From: Paragyromitra xinjiangensis
Lineage: Eukaryota; Ascomycota; Pezizomycetes; Pezizales; Discinaceae
NCBI GenBank assembly: GCA_038503065.1
Contig: JBCAMK010000005.1
Span: 620,001-684,000, forward strand
DNA length: 64,000 nucleotides
Direction of reading: 5' to 3'
Both the position numbers and the translations under genes were made by a program. The notes under the pieces are model-generated. The model saw only the letters and a list, made by a program, of their open reading frames with translations, searched no databases and was not told the DNA's origin. Position 1 is the stretch's first letter; each line of letters begins with the position of its first letter. Below, in pieces: positions 59,772 through 64,000 of this stretch.

Positions 59772-61080
59772 ATGGTAATAGCAAAACAGCCCTCATCACC
59801 TCAAATTCTCCAAACTACAGGGCTTCTCTCATCTCATCCCCGTCTGCCGGATGAATCCCAACTAGGAGTCATTGCGCCGTTTATTAGTGTCTCCAAGCAT
59901 CATAAAACACCAAAGGCATGTGCCGGGACGATTCCAGTCGCTATACAATCCACTTCCATTAAGCCGCGAGATATCTTGATAAAACCAGACCCTCAATATC
60001 GCAGCATCAAATCCTGGGATATGTCACCTACTCCTTCCCAGTTACTAGTTAATTCACCGATAGCCGAGTACCCTGAAACTCCAAAGATAAAGTTCCAGCT
60101 ACCAAAAACCAAAATTATCTCCACGCCCTCGCAAGGCCTTCAACCTACAATTGCGTCTTCCACCCCTCCCCCACCAAAGCAGAAGTTGTCTCTGCCCTCA
60201 TCTATTGCCCCCACCGCCGACGCAAAGCCAGCCTTAACTTCTGCACAACTCGAAATTCAAACTAGTAACAACTACGTCATACCAACAACATTTGACCCCT
60301 ACAAATACGGCCGCCCAAGCACCTCTCGTCCTGTACCATCAGAAAAAACCGTCGGGCGCGAGAATAAACCGATTTATGGGTACCCCACTGCTGAACGAAG
60401 AGGTCCTGCTCTTGAACCGCGGACAATTGTCATCAAAGGCCTTCCATCTGATCCGTCCCTCGCAATGGTATCCCTTATATGCCGAAACTCTGGCAAAATC
60501 GAAACCATCACCCTATTCGAGACACTCAGAAAAGCACGAGTATCATTCGTAGGCTCAACAGATGCACAGAACTTCTTCAATTCGAGCGGAAACGGCGTCA
60601 ACTTCGAGTACGAGATCCAAGGAAAGAAGATAAAACACAAAGTCTCTGTCCACATGAGCCACGATATCGATTTCCTATCAGCGCAAACACATACCCTTGT
60701 TAATAAACAAGGCGCCTCGAGAGTGGTACGGATTGTTGGATGGGACAGAGAAGGGCTGGAGTATTTGGTCGGCGCTGAGCAGGATGAAGAGTCGTATGAA
60801 TCGTTGTTGGTGAAGCTGGCGGGGATGTATGCGTACAAGGCGGTTGATGATAGAGTGGAGGGTGCTACGTGGAGGAAGAATGAAAAGGGCTATATGGAGG
60901 CGTGTTTAATTTATTCGAGGATTAAGGATGCATGTTGTGCTCTTCCGCCGTTGATGGAAGAGGTTGAGCTTAGTCGGTGCAATATCACTTATGGGAAAGA
61001 TCCGTAAGTTTAAATTCCTTGGAAGTATGCACGATATGTGAAGGTGCTAATCGGTGGGGAGTTTTAGGTGTGAACCTTGA
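59772..61080 (+). CDS. RRM-family protein G4
   Basis: Exons 59772-61003 and 61068-61080 join in phase to 414 residues; the frame continues upstream to an acceptor-like GCAG at 59683-59686, so the N-terminus is probably longer. The N-terminal part is Pro/Ser/Thr-rich and disordered; I saw no IPPHLR. The shared module starts near residue 214 with RTIVIKGLP, then ARVSFVGS (RNP1-like), HKVSVHMSHDIDF, SRVVRIVGWD, SLLVKLAGMY and CNITYGKDP. The last intron splits the Pro codon at the same place as in G1-G3 and the final exon is only four codons (CEP and the stop). A minus-strand frame at 60374-60838 is a shadow. Confidence 0.8.
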
Positions 61081-62017
61081 AAATCGCTCAAATCCCAAAA
61101 ATTCAAACTACCGAATACTAGCATGGCCAGATAGTTTTGTATTTGACAGGCTTATGAGTATTAGTGTCTTGTCTGGGCATCATATCCCTATCAAGGTACA
61201 AGGTTTTGATTGAATATCAGTGAAACTAGAATAATTTCTAGTAGATAAGGCACCAAGAGAGATACATGTATGTTAGGAAGCTCCTGAGAGTTTACATGGT
61301 AGAAATAAAATCTTGAGATTATAGATGAACATACATTCAGGCCTACAACTCTCAATAGATGAGATTTCGAGAGTTCGCATAAAGAGAGGAGAGAATATCG
61401 TTAAGTAATTATGGGGAACCCTGAAATCGTAGACATAAGATTACTGAACTCATACTACATGTACCTCGTACCTAATAGACTTTTGAAGTACCAGTAGTAG
61501 TATCCTTGGATCACCTGGCTAGTTTGTTACCCTGCCTGCTAAGTCTTGAGCTGGCTTGTCCTAGCAGAGACGTGCTGATAAATCTATGCATTCTCTCTCG
61601 TTCTTCCTATTGGAGCTATCTTGTCCTAAGGCACCATTTTGGCTCCTTGAGTGTAATTCCAACTAGCAAAACTTCAACCTAGCAGTGAACGCGAAGTTGG
61701 AAAAGCTGCTTTTTTACCTCAAATTCTACATAATCAAACAATTGATTGCTTAGAATCGTCTTAGTTCTAACTTGTGAACAACCGCTTACCCATATATTAC
61801 CAAGTGACTGACTGTTGGTGTATTTAAAAATTTGTTTCTTTTAGTTTCTAGTTCGCAATTTATTGCGTAGATTAAAAATATGCAATAAGCCCTATGAATA
61901 ATCTCAAATGATCCCTCAGAGGACAGTCCAATGAATGATATACGGCCTACTATCTCTCTAGAAATTGTCCCTTAGGTGAATACATCCCGCAGCAATGAGT
62001 TAGGAAGATATAAGTAA
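61081..62017. other. Intergenic region
   Basis: Two TACATGTA copies (61263, 61456) and no supported gene. The tandem array starts at 62018. Confidence 0.4.
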
Positions 62018-62897
62018 GTTACCCGACCTTTCTCTTACATGCTCTCCGGGTTACTTTCCGCTGGAAAGGCATTGTTGACGATTTGGGGGTTATTTTTGGC
62101 CTCTAGGGCGCACTTTTTTTGGTGTGGCCCCCTCTTCTCAAGCAAAAACTATTGCTACAATAATGAGCCAGAAAGGTTACCCGACCCTTCTCCCGTATAC
62201 TCTCCGGGCTGGTTTGGCGAGAAGGATGATGTTGATGATTTGGGGGTTATTTTCGGTCTCCGGGACGAATGTATGTTGCAGAAATGAGTTGGAAAGATAT
62301 GGAATGGTTACCCTACCCTTCTCCACATACCCTCCGGGCTACGTCCCGCTGGAAGAGTGTTGTTGACGATTCGGGGGTTATTTTTGGTCTCTGGGACGCG
62401 CTTTTTTCAGTGTAGTCCCCTTTACTCCGCCAAATTAAATGGCATGAAACTGTTACCCGGTCTTTACTTGACTTGCTCTCCGAGCTATATTTTGCAGGAA
62501 GAGTACATTGACGATCCGGGGGTTATTTTTGGTTTCTGAGACGTGCTTCTTTTGGTGTGGTCCCCTTTACTCCGTTCATGTAATGTATGTTGCAGCAATA
62601 GAGCGGAAAGGCGTAGAATGGTTACCCGGTTTTACCCCACATACTCTCCGGGCTTTGTTCCGCTGGAAGAGTGTTGCTAACGATTCAGGGGTTATTTTTG
62701 GTTTCTGGGACGTGCTTTTTTTTAGTGTAGTCCCCTTACTCCACTAGAGGCCACATGTACCTTTGCAGTAGTGAACTCAAGCATGAAACCGTTACCCGGT
62801 CTTTGCTTGACTCGCTCCCCGGGCTATATTTTGCAGGAGGGGTATGTTGACGATCTGAGGGTTATTTTTGGTCTCTGGGACATGCTTTTTCGGTGTA
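62018..62897 (+). repeat. Degenerate tandem repeat array, left block (6 units)
   Basis: Units begin with GTTACCC at 62018, 62176, 62307, 62452, 62621 and 62791, so the period is about 131-170 bp. Each carries CTCCGGGCT, TTGACGATTCGGGGGTTATT and TTTGGTCTCTGGGACG, followed by a T-run, GGTGTAGTCC and CTTTACTCC. Frames of 60-80 codons in it follow the repeat period and are not genes. Confidence 0.88.
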
Positions 62898-63129
62898 CAG
62901 CTACGTCCCAAAAGTCTTTGCACCCATTTTGACCCGAAAATGCTACAACTACAAGATTATAAATCAAGCTAGAGAACAGTAATTAAAAGAAGAAATACAG
63001 ACGAATAATAAAATAATAAATTATATCTCACCCTTCGAATTCCTTTGATTGCCTTCTGCAGAAATTACAGTTTCAATTCACTAGCAGTTTAGCAGTGAGG
63101 AGAGTGCAAAGACTTTTAGAACATGGCTG
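62898..63129. mobile_element. Tc1/mariner-type MITE (232 bp) inserted in the array
   Basis: The left end CAGCTACGTCCCAAAAGTCT and the reverse complement of the right end, CAGCCATGTTCTAAAAGTCT, are inverted over about 28 bp and both continue with TTGCAC. TA precedes the left end; the right flank is TG. Sister units keep the empty site GGTGTAGTCC, so the insertion point is exactly visible. Confidence 0.88.
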
Positions 63130-63146
63130 TGGTCCTCCCATTCCCT

Positions 63147-63206
63147 TAGTCTCGCAACTGGTGTGTAGCAGCTAAGGTACATGTAGTAGGGATGGGAACG
63201 AGCCTG
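63147..63206 (+). repeat. CTCGT short element next to the MITE
   Basis: A 60-bp copy with ends TAGTCTCGCAACTGG and GGGATGGGAACGAGCCTG; its centre contains one of the TACATGTA octamers (63178). Confidence 0.65.
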
Positions 63207-63260
63207 CCCTTCTCTAGCAAAAGTTACTGTTGCAGTAATAAGTCAGAAACGCAGAGTACA

Positions 63261-63541
63261 GTTACCCGACCTTTCTTTCACGTACCTCCGGACTAGTTTG
63301 GTGGGAAGACCGTCTTTGACGATTAAGGGGTTATTTTTGGTTTCCGGGACGTGTTTTTTTGGTGCAGCCCCCCTTCTCCAGCAGGGGCTGCTAGAGCGGT
63401 GGGCTAGAGGCGCATAAAAAGGTTACCCGACCTTCTTTCACCCACCCTCCGGGCTGGTTTGGCTAGAAGAGGGCTTTTGACGATTCGGGGGTTATTTTTG
63501 GTCTCCGGCACGCGTGTTTTCTGGTGTGGTCCCCCTTACTC
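63261..63541 (+). repeat. Tandem repeat array, right block (2 units)
   Basis: Two further units start with GTTACCC at 63261 and 63422 and carry the same TTGACGATTCGGGGGTTATT-type core. Confidence 0.85.
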
Positions 63542-63551
63542 TACCAAAAGC

Positions 63552-63607
63552 TAGGCTCGTTCTCATCCCCACCTACCAAGTTGCACAGTGGGGCTAGGCA
63601 CAAGATT
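63552..63607 (-). repeat. CTCGT short element
   Basis: A 56-bp copy with ends TAGGCTCGTTCTCATCCCC and GGGGCTAGGCACAAGATTA. Confidence 0.6.
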
Positions 63608-63847
63608 AAACAAAAGCAATCAATGAACGTGCTTTCACTCATTTCTAGGAAACTTCTTACACTCTAGCCCGCTACTTAATTTACGTTAAATCCACGAAAA
63701 TGATGACCTACTTGCTATAAATTATTTTTCATCTCAGTGTGTTCGATGGGTATTATCACTGATGATGTTACTGCTATCGTAGAGCAAGCCACGGTAGATA
63801 GCCCACCTGCGATGTGTCATAGTAGATTAGTAAACCGGTGGCAGCAG

Positions 63848-63952
63848 CAAAAAAAAGCGCGTCCCGGAGACCAAAAATAACCCCTGAGTCGTCAATAGCG
63901 CTCTCCCATAAAAACATAGCCTGGAGAGCATGTGAAGGAGAGACCGGGTAAC
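63848..63952 (-). repeat. Inverted unit of the tandem array
   Basis: The reverse complement reads GTTACCCGGTC followed by the AACCCCC-type core in inverted form (CCAAAAATAACCCC on the plus strand). The array therefore changes orientation and continues past the window edge. Confidence 0.82.
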
Positions 63953-64000
63953 CGCTCTATGCCTTGCAGCCCACTGTTGCAGCAGTAGAGGGGACTACAC

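Noticed and set aside
60374..60838. 154-codon frame on the minus strand
   Set aside because: It is the shadow of the G4 conserved module.
62039..62747. Series of 60-80 codon frames
   Set aside because: They repeat with the array period and change frame between units; they reflect repeats, not genes.

Overview
The window looks like nuclear DNA of a filamentous ascomycete. Coding sequence is split by short introns (about 39-75 nt) with GTRNGT-type donors, CTAAC/CTAAT branch sites and CAG/TAG acceptors. Genes are far apart, and much of the intergenic DNA is short non-autonomous repeats. Low gene density and repeat load would fit Pezizomycetes, but nothing here proves the class; that placement is inference. 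I rebuilt intron-exon structures by hand from splice signals and frame continuity, so 5' ends are the least certain part.

Left part (0-20 kb): the 3' end of a membrane-protein gene; a secreted NucA/NucB-type nuclease-domain protein on the minus strand; a single-exon DUF6924-like protein; a five-exon ThrE/Prm10-type transporter on the minus strand; a four-exon nicotianamine synthase; a small basic protein; then the first member (G1) of a four-gene RRM-like family.

Middle (20-41 kb) is gene-poor. It holds a SANT/Myb-like nuclear protein (30.5 kb) and a cysteine-rich single-pass surface protein with a Kex2-like site (36.1 kb). The rest is TIR elements, a tRNA-derived SINE and DNA I cannot assign.

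Right part (41-61 kb) is denser. It has three unrecognised multi-exon genes (41.5, 43.1 and 44.8 kb), RRM-family members G2 (minus) and G3 (plus) arranged divergently, a 435-residue protein with duplicated PWD repeats and a C-terminal membrane tail, and RRM-family member G4. From 62.0 kb to the edge is a degenerate tandem array of ~130-170 bp units, interrupted by a Tc1/mariner-type MITE.

The strongest candidates for something undescribed are: (1) the four-paralogue family with disordered, often IPPHLR-bearing N-termini, a shared RRM-like C-terminal module and an identical last intron just before a Cys-Glu tail; (2) 29 copies of the palindrome TACATGTA, about 30 times the chance expectation; (3) a tRNA-derived SINE; and (4) several TIR element families with readable target-site duplications. 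I see no operon-like or biosynthetic cluster logic; the genes appear functionally independent.
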